Positions 23,281-35,582 of a stretch of DNA of 64,000 bases are shown in pieces. How positions within the stretch are numbered: the first letter of the stretch is position 1; every line of letters starts with the position of its first letter. The notes below the pieces were generated by a model, which saw nothing but the letters and a program-made list of their open reading frames with translations, did not search any database and was not told the origin of the DNA. The DNA is taken from the NCBI GenBank assembly GCA_030248215.1, contig JASANG010003667.1, forward strand, positions 62,001 to 126,000, written 5' to 3'. The translations under genes were made by a program, and so were the position numbers. The stretch is from Enoplolaimus lenunculus. Its lineage: Eukaryota > Nematoda > Enoplea > Enoplida > Thoracostomopsidae.

Positions 23281-23511
23281 TGACATGTGATATATGCTTG
23301 TCCTGCTCTGCATGTGCAATATATGCAATGCACATTGTATAGTATGCTTGCCGGCAGCATACGGTAGACATATGTCGTGGACGATAAAAGAAGTTGGAGA
23401 GGCGCTCTGCCAAGCGAAATGGTAACTGTGATAAATTTTGTAGGCTAGGGTACGACGGTTTTGGTCCTGAGTGCTCAGCAGCTGAAAATGTGGGGCGTTC
23501 CCAAGAGGATA

Positions 23512-23995
23512 CGAACTCAGTCGACAGATTATCAGTCCAGCGCGCTACCACCGAGCCACGCCGCCTCACAATCAACAACTGAGTTTTTCTGTTTTTATGC
23601 CTTATAAGAGCCTCAACATTATACACATGTTTCTTTTTTCTTCCATGTTTTTTAATGCTATTGCATATAAAGGCGCTACATATGCAGCAGTGATTTCTCG
23701 ATGCACCGCATTAGCATGAGGTTTTTATTTGCCTCCATGTATCCGCATGCCATATCCCCCGGTTTTTCTACAAGGTCGTCTCTTGACCGCCAACTTAGGT
23801 TTGTTGTTCCAGCGCGAAAGTTTGGCATTGCGCCCCCATTGGGGTCACCATGTGATAAGTTGGGTAGGCTAGTTTACGACGGTTTTGGTTCTAAGTGCTC
23901 AGCAACTGGAAATGAGAGACATTCCCTATAGATTTCGAACTCGTTAGACAGATTATCAGTCCAGCGCGCTACCACTGATCCACGCTGCTTCACAA
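23512..23995 (-). repeat. two further tRNA-like units, reverse orientation
   Basis: Copies at 23512-23572 and 23935-23995 repeat the 21990 unit (CAGATTATCAGTCCAGCGCG, GCTACCAC). Each is followed by the shared GAGTTTTTCTGTT..ATGCCTTA block. With the 22.3-23.3 kb array they form one SINE-like cluster. Confidence 0.5.
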
Positions 23996-24479
23996 TCTAC
24001 TGCTGAGTTTTTCTGTTGTTATGCCTTAAAAGAACCTCAATATTATAATGTATCTTGGTCCTTCCATAGTTCTACTACTTCTGCATATAAGGCACCGCTA
24101 TTTTATAGCACCTAAGAAAAATTGGACATGGGCCAAACAAATATTGCAACTGAACACAACGCTGCAAAAACGTAGTATATTGGAATAGGATCGATGTTAA
24201 AAACCAAGGAAGGTAGTGTTAAAAGCCAAGGAATGTAGAATTGTTTGTTACATTCTGATATTTGAAAGCCGTTTAGTATATGCGTATTTGATTTCAATTA
24301 ATTATACAGTTCCTGTCAGATATTAAATTGGCTGGCTCGCACATTTGTAATATAGCACAAATATGATATAAAGAATTTGGCAGGAAAATGATTGAGTTTT
24401 ATGATAATTGGCAGAAATGTAATACAGCGTCATTATTTTGGCTCGAGTTAGGTATATTTATATTTGACAATGTTAATAT

Positions 24480-24692
24480 AGCTCCGGTTTATAGCAAGAT
24501 CGCAACCAAAAAGCTCGTACATGGGAAAGAAGAACAGAGGTGCAGAAAAGACATAGTTATAGGAAGGGGAAGCCGAGGGTGAGTAAAACTCCGGTTTATG
24601 GCAAGATCACGACTATAAAGCTCGGACTTGGAAAAGGAGAACAGAGGCCAAGAAAAGACTTAGTTATAGAAAGGGGAAGCCGAGGGTGAGTA
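24480..24692 (+). repeat. tandem duplication, about 105 bp x 2
   Basis: CTCCGGTTTATAGCAAGATC..GGGGAAGCCGAGGGTGAGTA (24481-24585) is repeated with about 15% change at 24589-24692. No coding sense was seen. Confidence 0.65.
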
Positions 24693-25133
24693 ATAGCGTG
24701 ACACAGGACGCACGCGGGGGTCCATCCGACATTGTAATATAATATACTTTATATTTGCATGCTTACCCGCAGTACAGGTCTTTACATATAGTGTGTGAGG
24801 AAAGCAGTTGATGGCACGGGCAGCGCGGCTTAATTTGTAGAGTGCTCGCTTATAGATCCATAGACTTGTGAGCTCGAATGCACTTGTGCCTCAAAATTCT
24901 GATGTACAGATTTTTGAGATTTATCTAACGGACATAGATTTAAGATAGATAATTTTTCATTTTGCTGTCGTAAATTGTTTCATTGTATACCTCGAACATT
25001 GAGTTGTGTGCATTTAAACAATGTTTTAAAACCGACATATCAACACCAAAAGTTTTATTTTCACTGCGAGTTTTGAAACTCGTGTTCTAGAGCTTTATTT
25101 TGAGAAGTTGTTATTTATTACAAATTTGGCATT

Positions 25134-28100
25134 ATGAAACGCATAAAACTGAATAAGGTTCGAGCTGGAAACAATTGGCGATATTTGAACCAAATGAAGA
25201 AACGTCGACGCGAAAAGAAGAACATTGATGAAGCAGTAGCGTTTTCTGCATCCAAGGTTTGAACGTTAGTGTATGTACCATTGTTTATAACTATCTGAAC
25301 ACTTTTTTGTTCAGCTACCGATTTGAGTCGGTGCACATAACTTGTACGGAAAGGTCATTTGAACAATAAGCATATGTTAGGCTTATTGTACACTATATCT
25401 ATACATGCTTATGAGCATCGAGTCAGTGTGGCAATAAAAGTGTGCATTCTTCAGATTCGGCAATAATAATTAAGGTTCGGAATCGGATTTGGTTTTGAAA
25501 AATTAATTCAGCAAGGTTCGAAAACACCGGACCTGCTGGTTATGGTTTTTAATAGACTATGAATGGACTGAGTAATGTTAAAACTTTTAGTACATACATC
25601 GGTTTGGTGTACTTACTCTGGTTTCGATATTTCAAAACTAGCAAGTTTCTGTTTCCTGCACAACATTAGGTTTGTTAAGCTGAGATGCCGAACGGCGGCA
25701 AATTTAATTTTATACTAAATGAAGGTGTTTATGCCAAGGTTCGGAATCGGATTTGGCTAATCGCAATGGGTTCGGATTCGGAATCGATCATATCATGGTT
25801 TCGATGCTACGCTGCAGCAAGTATACGTTAAGCTTTGCGTAAAGTCATATTTTTAATGCATTGCGTAAGGTGATAATTGCAAACACCGCATACATTGTTA
25901 TTGTTTGGTTTTGCTATTTCATGAATCATATTGTAACTCTCTACTTTGTATCCTGCGATTAATTTGTGCTGTTTCGAGTGCCCCAGTAGTCTGAGATTAC
26001 TCTACAGTAACTTGCTACATTTTGCTTTTTGGAATTTTATGTCTCAGGTCGTTAGTGATATTACGCTATCGAATTCACATTCCTCACTTGAATATGATTG
26101 TGCTAGCGGATGTGCTTCAAATGGTCCTAGTACATCTGGTGGACGCCATTGGACTTTAAGCATTGGTGAGTGGTAAAACAAAAAAATTGCGTTTGAGTTG
26201 AATTTGGCGAGTATTAGGGACAATTGTTTTGCATCGCCCATGGTCTTATTAATCAGTTTTTTTGGTTTCACTTCAATTTGATTCTTTCTCGAAGATGAGT
26301 CATTAAACAATATCCGATTGGCTTGACATTAGAGGTTATTGATTATCACGTCTATTGAACGATAGTCATTGTTCTTCTTAGCTTTGCCTGGTTCGATATA
26401 CGAAAATGCACAGTCGCCAGAATTGCGCTCATATTTAGCCGGTCAGGTCGCACGAGCTGCAGCTATATTTAACGTGGACGAGATTATTATATTTGACGAA
26501 ACTGCAATGCTGGCAGAAAAAGATATGTGCAGTAAGCTTAGCAATTGCATGATTGTATTTGTGTGAATTGGATTGTTAGTATGATTTTAGTAAAACCTGT
26601 TGACTGCTTAACTTTTGAATCGTTAATCGGTTGCTTGTAAACCAGATATTTTACCGATTTAATTGAAAGTTGTAGCGTGATTAAATCAGCTCCTTTCTGA
26701 GTTAAGACAAAATTTTGGTTTAAACCTTCGCCGTAACTTCAATTTTGCTGTATCGTTGAAAGGAAATAAATTGTCTTCATTTATATAATTAGGTTAAGAA
26801 ATCGTTTATGTCTGACTTTCAGATCCAACAAATTGCAACATTGCTATAGCAAAGCTATTGGAATACGTCGAATGTCCTCAGTATCTGAGAAAAATACTAT
26901 TTCCACTGACGCCGCTGTTGAAGAACGCTGGAGTTATGAATCCATTAGGTTGGTCAAATAATGATTTTCTATTAGCAACTAAATATTAGCTTTAGTTTTA
27001 TTGCCAGTTGTGTTATACAAAATTTCAGTTCGGTTCTTGATTTATTGAAGGTTAGGTGGTAGTTTATACTATGTAAATACTAAATATAGTTTGATAGCGC
27101 GAGGCTAAACACTAAAAATTAATATGGTTTCTGATTACAACGCTACAAGACGCATCAGCATAACAGTCACTGTTATGTTTGCATAGTTTCATAGTCTATG
27201 TTTATTTATTAGTATACAATTATTTTAGATGCCACTCATCATGTGCGTGCAAATGATAATGTTAAGTATCGCGAAGCTGTAACGTTAAACCGACCGCCTA
27301 AGCACGGCAAAGGATGTTATGTAAACTGTGGTCTATACAAAGATGCAATGATTGACAAGTAAATGCAGAATATAAACTAAAATAAATTTGGTAACTGACA
27401 TAACATGCTTCATTCACTTGACAATGGGCATACGCATGTGAAACAGCTATCACGAGCGCGTTTTCAAATGACTTCATGGTAGCCCTAGGCGGGACATACG
27501 AGATTTTGTGGCACCATCGACAAAAAATAGTGTACGACGCATGATTATTATCTAATGCACAAGTGAAAGCAAAGGGCTATCATCAGTTTCGAGAAAGACG
27601 CTGATCTTATAGCCCAGAGCTATCACGAGGTCATGTTAAAAACGGCTTCGTAAAAGCCCTCGTCAGGCAACAAGACATTTTATATCACCGTTGCAAAATT
27701 ATTGCAAACGTCTTATTATAATTATTATTATTGTTATTAATATTAATAATAATAATATTAATACTAGCTAATGCAAACACGTTCTACATACACATTTTAT
27801 TTTAGTGAATAAGTTATACTGTGTATCTGTTCTTTATAAAATTCTTTTGCCCAGTCTTCTGTTCGATAATAAATTTCCACCTGTATGCCGCGCGGTAGAC
27901 TAGCTATAGCACTTTGAGCTTGCACAACAGGGACGTTATATAAATTGCCATGTTTAACATTTAGGGTGTTAAAGCCTGGTGTTCGTGTTACTATTGAAAT
28001 GCTGTCTCAAACTGAAGGGTCGAAAAAGATCCGCGGCCATGTGGTGCCCCCCGATGAACCTCGTTCAACTGACGGCACATATTGGGGCTACCGGGTACGC

Positions 28101-28427
28101 ATTGCGAATTCTCTGTCATCTGTATTCACTGGGTCGCCATGGAATATGGCGTATGATCTTACAATTGGAACGTCGGAACGCGGGGACAACATTCACAATT
28201 TAGAAACTGGAAACCTTCAGTTTGAACACGCCCTTGTAGTGTTTGGAGGTTTAAAAGGGTTGGAATCTTGTCTTGAAAATGATGAAAAACTATCGGAGGA
28301 TGATCCTAGACTTTTATTTAATCACTATGTTAATGTTTGCCCTGGTCAAGGCTCAAGAACAATCCGGACTGAAGAAGCTATTCTGATAACATTGTCAGGG
28401 TTGAAAGGCAAACTACTGCCAGTGTGA
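25134..28427 (+). CDS. SPOUT1: SPOUT-domain RNA methyltransferase (SPOUT1/CENP-32 type)
   Basis: Putative S-adenosylmethionine-dependent RNA methyltransferase. The human relative is also linked to the mitotic spindle. Six exons join in frame: 25134-25256, 26048-26165, 26382-26531, 26823-26948, 27229-27358 and 27965-28427, giving 369 residues against about 376 in human. The N-terminus is Lys/Arg-rich (MKKRRREKKN). The catalytic part starts at RHWTLSIALPGS, then NAQSPELRSYLAGQVARAAA, FNVDEIIIFDE, VECPQYLRKILFP, NPLDATHHVR, GCYVNCGLYKD, DGTYWGYRVR, YDLTIGTSERG, ALVVFGGLKGLE, and VNVCPGQGSRTIRTEEA near the end. The last block is the trefoil-knot cofactor site of the family. The phase 0/1/1/1/2 pattern is consistent at every junction. 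Exon 1 is the least certain because its donor AAG|GTTTGA is weak and the N-terminus is poorly conserved. A short transposon starts nine bases past the stop. Confidence 0.93.
25440..25800. repeat. GGAATCGGATT-rich element in SPOUT1 intron 1
   Basis: Contains TTCGGAATCGGATTTGG twice (about 25478 and 25738) and TTCGGATTCGGAATCG, the motif set of the elements at 39165, 40165 and 62525. Ends not defined. Confidence 0.4.
27715..27772. repeat. ATT trinucleotide tract
   Basis: ATTATTATTATT, GTTATTAATATT and AATAATAATAATATTAATA in the last SPOUT1 intron; an imperfect AT microsatellite. Confidence 0.7.
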
Positions 28428-28435
28428 AGTTAAAC

Positions 28436-29345
28436 CATTTCTGGCTTCTCCACAGCTTGAAAATTTCCGCCGGGGGGCGTTTCCTGGGGGGGCCCCAGGA
28501 GTTTCCTGGGGGGCAGCTAATTTTGCTAGGAGGCAGTTTTCCTGGGGCCCCCAGATGATCTGGGGGGGCAGGCTCAAAATTTTGCAAGCCGACTTTTTGG
28601 ACCATTTTTTATTCTAGATCGTGTTTCCAACTCAACTGAAGATTTCTCATCGCTCAACATGACAAAAATTCCCCGCAAACGCTAATAACAATAATTTTAA
28701 CTAATATTACTGACAACGTTACCAGAAGTTGAAAGAAGCACAATTATATAAAATATAGATAATCTATAATTGAAACTGTGATTTACATATATTTTATATA
28801 TTAGTCACAGCTTCAGTTTATCATAAGGCTCAGGCGGGTTGAACTTATTGCTGCACGGTACTTTCGAATGCTGTATGCCCTGAAACGGTCTATATATAAT
28901 TGTGCTTTTTTCAGTTCATTATTGAATTGTACTAGTTACTACCGGTATTTGTAACGCTGTTAAAAATTATGAGTACTCAGCGTAATATAAAACAAATTTT
29001 GCCGAATGTCCGCCTCAAAAAAAGTCCAGGTCTTTATGTTTTAACATTGAAAATTTTCGGTATTTGTAACGCTGTTAAAAATTATGAGTACTCAGCGTAA
29101 TATAAAATCAAATTTTGCCGAATGTAAGCCTCAAAAAAGTCCAGGTCTTTATGTTTTAACATTGAAAATTTTTGGCTTAGAAAAGTCCTGGGGGCCCCCA
29201 GCAAAAAAATTTTCTGGGGGCATTTTGTTGGGGGGCGGCCGAAAATTCGCCGGGGGGCCTTTCCTGGGGGTGGCAAAATCTTCGCCGGGGGAAATTGAAA
29301 CTTTCGAAAAGTGCTGCCCTCCCCCGCTGTGGAGAAGCCAGCATT
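28436..29345 (+). mobile_element. non-autonomous DNA transposon with GC-rich ends
   Basis: The terminal inverted repeats CTGGCTTCTCCACAGC (28440) and GCTGTGGAGAAGCCAG (29325) match exactly over 16 bases. Subterminal C/G runs (CCTGGGGGGGCCCC, GGGGGCCCCCAG) extend the pairing for about 150 bp on each side. No transposase frame; the open frames inside are low-complexity artefacts of the G runs. It lies directly behind the SPOUT1 stop codon and so probably forms part of its 3' flank or 3' UTR. Confidence 0.75.
28942..29172 (+). repeat. tandem duplication, about 115 bp x 2, inside the transposon
   Basis: GGTATTTGTAACGCTGTTAA..TTAACATTGAAAATTTTCGG is present twice head to tail (28942-29056 and 29057-29172) with only a few differences. 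The duplication looks recent. Confidence 0.8.
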
Positions 29346-29719
29346 TTAGTATTTTATTTTGGCATACGCGTTCCAGTGCTTTAACAGTGTCTGTTTGTTT
29401 ATACACCAAATCACATAAAATATCCATGTTAAAGTTTTATAGTAAATCGATTGTCTATACATATTATTAATCGGTTAAAAGCCGGAAACTAAAGTTTCTT
29501 TAGGATTCACGTGTTAATGTTTTGTTCTCTCATCGTCCCGTTCTCTGCCGGACTGCAATTTTCAGGAGTGCAATGAACTGAAATAGCTTTCATGTGTTTG
29601 CTCTGACAGTCGTGAAAGCTGCGAGAATGTGTTGGTGATGGGACAGCATCGTGCCTATGACTTTTTGGAACAATTTGAAGCTATGTTTTGCTGGGTCAGC
29701 TTCTAGCATAAGGTTTTGC

Positions 29720-29800
29720 TGAAAAACCTGGTGGAAATCGACCTCCGGCTCCGGTAGAATTTTTGCTGGAGGTTCCGGCAATTCGGTAGTGAAATTTTTA
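29720..29800. repeat. fragment of the CCGGAG hAT-like MITE
   Basis: CGACCTCCGGCTCCGGTAG followed by AATTTTTGCTGGAGGTTCCG matches the subterminal part of the element at 43155-43498. Ends missing. Confidence 0.55.
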
Positions 29801-30548
29801 TAGTTTTACACAAATTTGTATTGTTCGGTGCGTGTGGCTATTAGTGATTTGTAATTACCATTTTTTTCTAAAGGCCGGCGGCCAACGGGATGTTTGGCCA
29901 GCCGTCCTGTCATTGGCCGCCATATACAAATTTTAGAAGTTATGAAACATTTTTATAATAGAATATATTATCGTTACGTTACTAGAAGCTATACCAATGG
30001 TTGTGAAATATACGTTAACTAAGAACAAGTTCAGTTGTATTCATAAGCTTTAATAGAAGACTGCTTACCGCAGCGCTTTATCTCACCACAGGACTTGTCT
30101 TAAATACAACTGCAACCAAAGTAGTTTCAACTAGCAATTCAATGTTAATATTGACCATATTAGGTAACAGTAAGCAACATTTCAGATTTTAGCTAGTAGT
30201 TTTAAAATCGAAATCTTAATATGATTAAAAATATTATTAAATTGATGATGTCGCATAGTCTTTATGTTTGGTTCTGTGCTGGCGGGCTGTGCAAAGGGGC
30301 AACCTGGAAGACGTTTTTTATTATAATAGCGGGTATCATTTTGATTTCACGTTGATCCGCTATCAATAATTCAAAATATTTGAATTATAAGATATCCTGA
30401 GGTAACATTCACTGTGCTGGAATATCATATGTAAATAAGCTAGCCTGAACGTCCTCTGGAATGTATACACGATACGAAAGCTTTAAATTTGAATTATTTG
30501 TACTTCTCAGCCTTAAAGCAACACTTGTAACGTATGAAACACTTAACA

Positions 30549-30972
30549 GCTAATCCAGTTACCCAAATAAGAGGGGGAGGGGCTGATATTCATTTGGCCT
30601 CTGCAGAACGTACCCCCTTGTTATTCGGCTACGGACTGTTATTTATTTGTAACCCGCCGTCCTTCATTACTGATATATTCGGTGTTGCAACTATCCGTTG
30701 AATTAAACGTTTTTGCCTTGCATCAAAAGTTTGAGCGATAATGGAAGATTATACTTTGGAACGTTACTTTCAAAATTTAAGTACGCTTTAAAGTTTCGAA
30801 TACAAATTTATTTGGTCCTGAAGTCATTTATGTGCTACAATTAGGGATAGTTGCCATTTATGGACTCTTTGGGTAAAGGGAGGTTATCTGCTTACGGACT
30901 CTTATTAGGGATACGGACCCCCATTGATCGGGGCTCAAAATGGGGACCCTCTCTTTTCGGGTGACTACAGTA
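30549..30972 (+). mobile_element. mariner-like MITE, TACTGTAGTGACC family
   Basis: Third near-complete copy. The left end CCAGTTACCCAAATAAGAGG is degenerate; the right end CTCTTTTCGGGTGACTACAG plus TA is good. The interior AGTACGCTTTAAAGTTTCGA and ATGGACTC tracts match 19796-20239. Confidence 0.7.
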
Positions 30973-32784
30973 TGCGGGGTTCACGTCATAACTGGGGCAG
31001 CTCGGAACATGTTTTGTTTATGTTGATTCGACGTCAACATAAGATATGATCTCAACAGCGGTTATGTAGACAAAATGTTAGTGTCACATGTCATTGGCTT
31101 ACAAATCCTGTATGTACAGTACCTAATCACCGTATACAAACAGCAATATGTCACATGATACCACGGGACATTTATGGGAATATCATATGATATTCCGAAA
31201 TTCTACCGAATATCACGATATTATGCAGGACAATGAAAGTCTGGCTTCTATTTTTCTATTTCCGGCGGAATTTTGCCCAAATATGTTCCTTACTTCAAAT
31301 AATTCAAACTTTTAATTTTATGCATGGTTCACTTTACTTGCGCCCGCCTTGTGGAAAATTAAACATCCAAATCTCCAATAGGAAATTGAAAACTTCATTT
31401 TTTGAACAGAAGAAATTAAAAGAAAATTTTAATTTGATTTTATAATTTTAATTGACCCTTTCACTTTTACACTGTCACCGTTTTAGTAAATTGCCGTTTT
31501 GGATTCTTATCAGTTTACCACTCGCCTAACATTAAGTAAACAGTGCATAACATTGGAATTGTTTAAAATTTCAAGATTTAAATTACTAAAAATATTTAGT
31601 AGAAAATAAGACGACAAAGGGAAATTGAAATCTGACTTGTTGATAATTATACTAACCATAAAAAGATAAAATAAAATTTTTTAAATTTAGTTAACAGTCC
31701 CTGAATTGTTATAAAATTAAAACTGAAGAACTGAAATTCTTCGATATTCAGACGTCGGAAAGATTAAAAGGTTACCGTTGACCTTATGACCGTTTATTGT
31801 CAAAGCAAATAAAATAAGATACCTCCCATGTACTTTAACTTTAATCACTTAAATTTAATTATACCACCCATGTTCTTGACTCACTAACCTGAGCCAAGGT
31901 CTTAGCGGTAGCGTAACAATTATAAGGATGTCTAGCACCGAACCTAAAGCAAAATTTAAAACTAATCCTAAAATACCTATACTGTCACGCGTATTTAATT
32001 CCTATCACTACTTGGTGATATATAGGCCTGGGAACTTTAAAACCAGTGAACAGTTCGCTTTTTATGATTTTGCGTTTTTTCAGTTAATTGAGGCGAAAGG
32101 TGGCTGAAGTAATTGTGCAATTTTCACGTGGTCTGTTTAACCCAGGCCCGTAGCCAGCTCATCTTACTAAAGAGGCTAAAATTTTTTCAGGATGGGCATT
32201 CAAGAATTTACACATAGTTGTATAACATTTACGTCACATCCGGTTTTTATTAGTCATATATAATTTTCAATTTCCCCTAAGCCTCCAAAATCTTTTTGTC
32301 AAGGCGGAAATTGAAAATTTTCTGAAAGATTTTAAAATCACTATTTACTACGTCCGTTAATATAGTGTGACCGATTGCCTCTGTCAAAAGATTTGTAGTT
32401 TGCACTTAAATAATACTGTTTTAAGATTCTTATTAATTTATATCTACCGCTATATAGTCTGCTATGTCAGTAGGCATTTAATTTCAATTAATTTTAACAA
32501 GTTTAGTTGATTATTTTACCTCATTAAATTTTATTTCAATTTCCCAATACTTTTATAGATCTTTTCAGTTTACATGATACAGTGCGTTCAACAAACAGTA
32601 TTAATAGAAAAATGCACTGTTCGTTCTCCACAAGGTGGGCGCAAGATAAAGTGGACCATGCATTAGTATCATATGATATTCCAAAGGACATTCAGGCTAG
32701 ACTGCCGGAAACCAGCGTTCAAAACACTCCTGCTTACATAGGCTTTCACGTGTGAACTCTCATGTTTGGGATTTACCTGTCAAA

Positions 32785-33098
32785 GTTGTCCCAGTTGCCC
32801 TGCTGTCCAAGCTGTCCCAGCTGCCCCCGTTGTCCCAGCTGCCCCCGTTGTCCCAGCTGCCCCTGCTGTCCCAGCTGCGCCCGCTCTTCCAGCTGCGCCC
32901 GCTGTCCCAGCTGCGCCCGTTGTCCCCACTGTCCAACTGTCTTGTTGACCAAGCTGGCCCACTGTCCCCGCTGTCCATTTGTCCTGTTGTCCCGGCTGTC
33001 CCACTGTTCCCGCCGTCCAACTGTCCCATTGTCCCGATTGTGCCGCTGTACGCTGCATTCCTGCTTGTCGTTGTCCCGGAACAGTAGGACGGCCCTCA
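32785..33098 (+). repeat. CTGTCCCAGCTG minisatellite element
   Basis: Over twenty imperfect units of the type CCCAGCTGCCCCCGTTGT or CTGTCCCAG, ending in GTAGGACGGCCCTCAGCG. All six frames are open and low in complexity (Ser/Cys/Pro/Gln/Ala repeats), so none is treated as a gene. Confidence 0.7.
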
Positions 33099-33358
33099 GC
33101 GTAACATGAGCCACAACCTTGCAGACGTTTTCAAACGTCACGTATGATACTGACGAACAATATTTCGAAGAACATATGCTATTGCAGTACAAACAGTTAA
33201 CGTCACATCAGGATTGAAAACAACTGAATTTTTTTAATTTGATGGTTGATCAACAAGCAGACAAAGTTGGACCACGGTTTGTCCCATGTTGATTCGACTG
33301 CAGCGTTAAAAATCTGGCTCTTATATCCGGTCAACAGACAAAACTCGAATGCCGGATG

Positions 33359-33505
33359 AAATTAGCTTGCAACCTCCTGCTCCGGCTCCGGTAAAACTTT
33401 TGCCGAAGGTTCCGGCAATTTCGGTAGTCACCTCTGGCCCCGGCGCCGGTAAAGCTTCATTGACCTCCGGCTCCGGTATTTCTCACCTCCGGTTGCACCC
33501 TGCTT
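33359..33505 (+). repeat. internally deleted CCGGAG hAT-like MITE
   Basis: CTCCGGCTCCGGTAAAAC..CACCTCCGGTTGCACCCTG: both subterminal regions are present but the AT-rich centre is lost. Confidence 0.6.
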
Positions 33506-33861
33506 TACAAACCACCACTCTCAATTGTTAAACATGAACAAGAACCGGTATGTCACGTGATACTGTTGAACAATACGAATATTTCAACGAATATTGTATG
33601 CTATTCAGCCGGACAGTGTATACTCTTTGGATGTTAATTAATGAATGGAAAGTTGGATGACATAGGCACAGATGCGTTTTAAATACCAAATACACGCCTG
33701 CAAATCGTTTCCAACTCAAAAACCGCTTAAAACTATGCACAGCTTCTCCAGAATACAAAAACACAAATTTCAAATTCTATTTTATATGATATTCAACAGG
33801 ACAATTTGGTATGTTGCCTCATGTATGCAGACATTTCATAATATATCATATGATATTTGCC

Positions 33862-34393
33862 AGGGTGCAACCGGAGGTGCAAATATCGGAGCCGGTGGTT
33901 AACGAAACTTGCCGGAGCCGGAGTCCGAGGTGAGGCGAAATAGGTGGTACACTGCAAAAAATGGTGAGTCAAATTGACTCTCTCCAATTTAGGCCTTACG
34001 GGAGTACACGAAATGAGTCAAATTCTACTCCGACAGAGTCAATTTCAACTTACTGAGTCGGACCTATGACTCTGGCGGAGTCGAATTTGACTCAGTTTGT
34101 GTAGTCCCGTGGAGTCTATTTCGGAGGCAGTCAGTTTGACTCATCATTGTTGCAGTGTAAAAAGGATGGTTAATTAGTTTACTTTTAGCCACTATCTGCA
34201 ATATGTTGTTCAGTTGTTTGGTTGAAATTGTGATTAAACTAAAACGAAACGCGCTAAACAGATAAATTTTGCAAAATTATGCAAAATTTTGCTATCGAAA
34301 TTGTTGGGACCTCCGGTAAAAATTATACCGAAGCCGGAGGCCGATTTTCTGCCGGAATCGAAGCCGGAGGCAGACGTCCGGTTGTAACCCTGC
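33862..34393 (+). mobile_element. CCGGAG hAT-like MITE carrying a nested MITE
   Basis: CAGGGTGCAACCGGAGGTG on the left and CCGGTTGTAACCCTG on the right are the intact ends. The centre is interrupted by the GAGTCAAATTGACTC element at 33950-34157, after which the family centre (CAATATGTTGTTCAGTTG) resumes. Confidence 0.75.
33950..34157. mobile_element. palindromic MITE, CACTGCAAAAAATGGTGAGTC ends
   Basis: CACTGCAAAAAATGGTGAG on the left and CTCATCATTGTTGCAGTG on the right are inverted. TA precedes and follows, as expected for a TA target duplication. Inside are repeated GAGTCAAATTGACTC-type half palindromes. Confidence 0.75.
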
Positions 34394-34427
34394 ATATGAT
34401 GTTCGAGGTACTATCTGTAAATTCAGG

Positions 34428-34562
34428 GTACAACCGGATATCTGGTACAACCGGATGTATGCCATCGGCTCCGGCAGAAAATCGGCCTCCGGCTCCGGTA
34501 GAATTTTTGCAGGAGGTTCTGGCAATTTCGGTTGTAAAATTTTGCTTAATTTTGAAAAATTT
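34428..34562 (+). repeat. truncated CCGGAG hAT-like MITE
   Basis: CAGGGTACAACCGGATATC opens a left half that ends in GGTTGTAAAATTTTGC, where the minisatellite element at 34566 abuts. Confidence 0.6.
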
Positions 34563-34565
34563 ATC

Positions 34566-35066
34566 AGTTTAGCGGCACTAAGGGCCGTCCCGATGTCCCG
34601 GAACAACGGCAAGCTGGAGTGCAACAGACAGTGGGACATCCGGGACCGTGGAACAGCCGAGACAGCCGGTAAAGCTGGGATAATGGGGCAACAGGACAAC
34701 GTTGACAGTGGGACAGCCGGGACAGCAGGACAGCGGGGATAGCCGGGATAACTAGGACAGCTCGCACAACGGGACAGCTGGGATAGCTGGGACAACTGGG
34801 ACACCGTGGACAGCTAGGACAGCTAGGACAGCAGGGACAGCTGTGATTGCTGGGACAGCTGGGACAGCGGGGACAGCTGTGATTGCTGGGACAGCTGGAA
34901 CAGCGTGGACAGATGGAACAGCTGTGACAGCTGGGACAGCTAGGACAGCGGGGACAGCTGTGATTGCTGGGACAGCGGGGATAGCTGGGACAGCGGGTAC
35001 AGCGACGACAGCTGGGACAACTAGGGCAGCTGGGACAGCTGTGACAGTAGAGACAGCGGGGACAGA
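34566..35066 (+). repeat. GGGACAGCTGGGACAGCGG minisatellite element
   Basis: Opens with AGCGGCACTAAGGGCCGTCC, then about 40 imperfect GGGACAGCT units, including a higher-order GGGGACAGCTGTGATTGCT unit repeated at 34829, 34871 and 34955. The array is the reverse strand of 32785-33098 and of 35583-35715. Confidence 0.75.
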
Positions 35067-35071
35067 AACTT

Positions 35072-35232
35072 AAACCTAAGCCGTAAACTTAAACCTAAAC
35101 CAAAACGTAGCCTACGCCAGGACAAGCCTAAAGCCTACGCTCTAGATCTAACCAAAGGTTTGAAGCCTGAACCTAAGCCAAAGTCAACCTAGACCTAAAG
35201 GGTAAGCCTAAGCCTAAGCCATAGAATCCTAA
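35072..35232 (-). repeat. degenerate telomere-like array
   Basis: About 15 CCTAAGCC/CCTAAACC variants, the reverse strand of TTAGGC-type units, directly behind the minisatellite. No terminal repeats recognised. Confidence 0.55.
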
Positions 35233-35582
35233 ACCTCATATAACTTAATACTAGACTATAGTACGCCTGTTCGGAATAAATCCTTATTATTACATTAAAA
35301 TTAAAAGTAAATTTGTGTTTAAGACTTGACGAAAATATATGAATGAATCGTTGTCGATTGCGCAAAGTACTAATAAAGTTCTAAACAAACGCGCTACGGC
35401 GACATTTAGAGCATTATATAGCAACTGTTTTTTAAACGCTCAAAATATTGGCTTTCTACACCCCAGGCTCGATTCTCGGATGTTTGGCCCAAATCTATAT
35501 ATATTGCAGATATTGGCTAAAATTAAACTAATTAACCATCATTTTTACTACCTCATTTCGCCTCACCTTGGACGCCCAAACA

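Noticed and set aside
29082-29470. Gly/Pro-rich frames on both strands near 29.1-29.4 kb
   Set aside because: They arise from the G/C-run arms of the transposon at 28436-29345.
32752-33192. Overlapping long open frames of Ser/Cys/Pro or Gln/Gly/Ala repeats on both strands
   Set aside because: All frames are open because the DNA is a minisatellite without stop-forming words. No splice context, signal peptide or conserved motif.
34292-35073. Thr/Ala/Gly-repeat and Ser/Leu/Pro-rich frames
   Set aside because: Same minisatellite and MITE sequence read in other frames; the borders coincide with the repeats.
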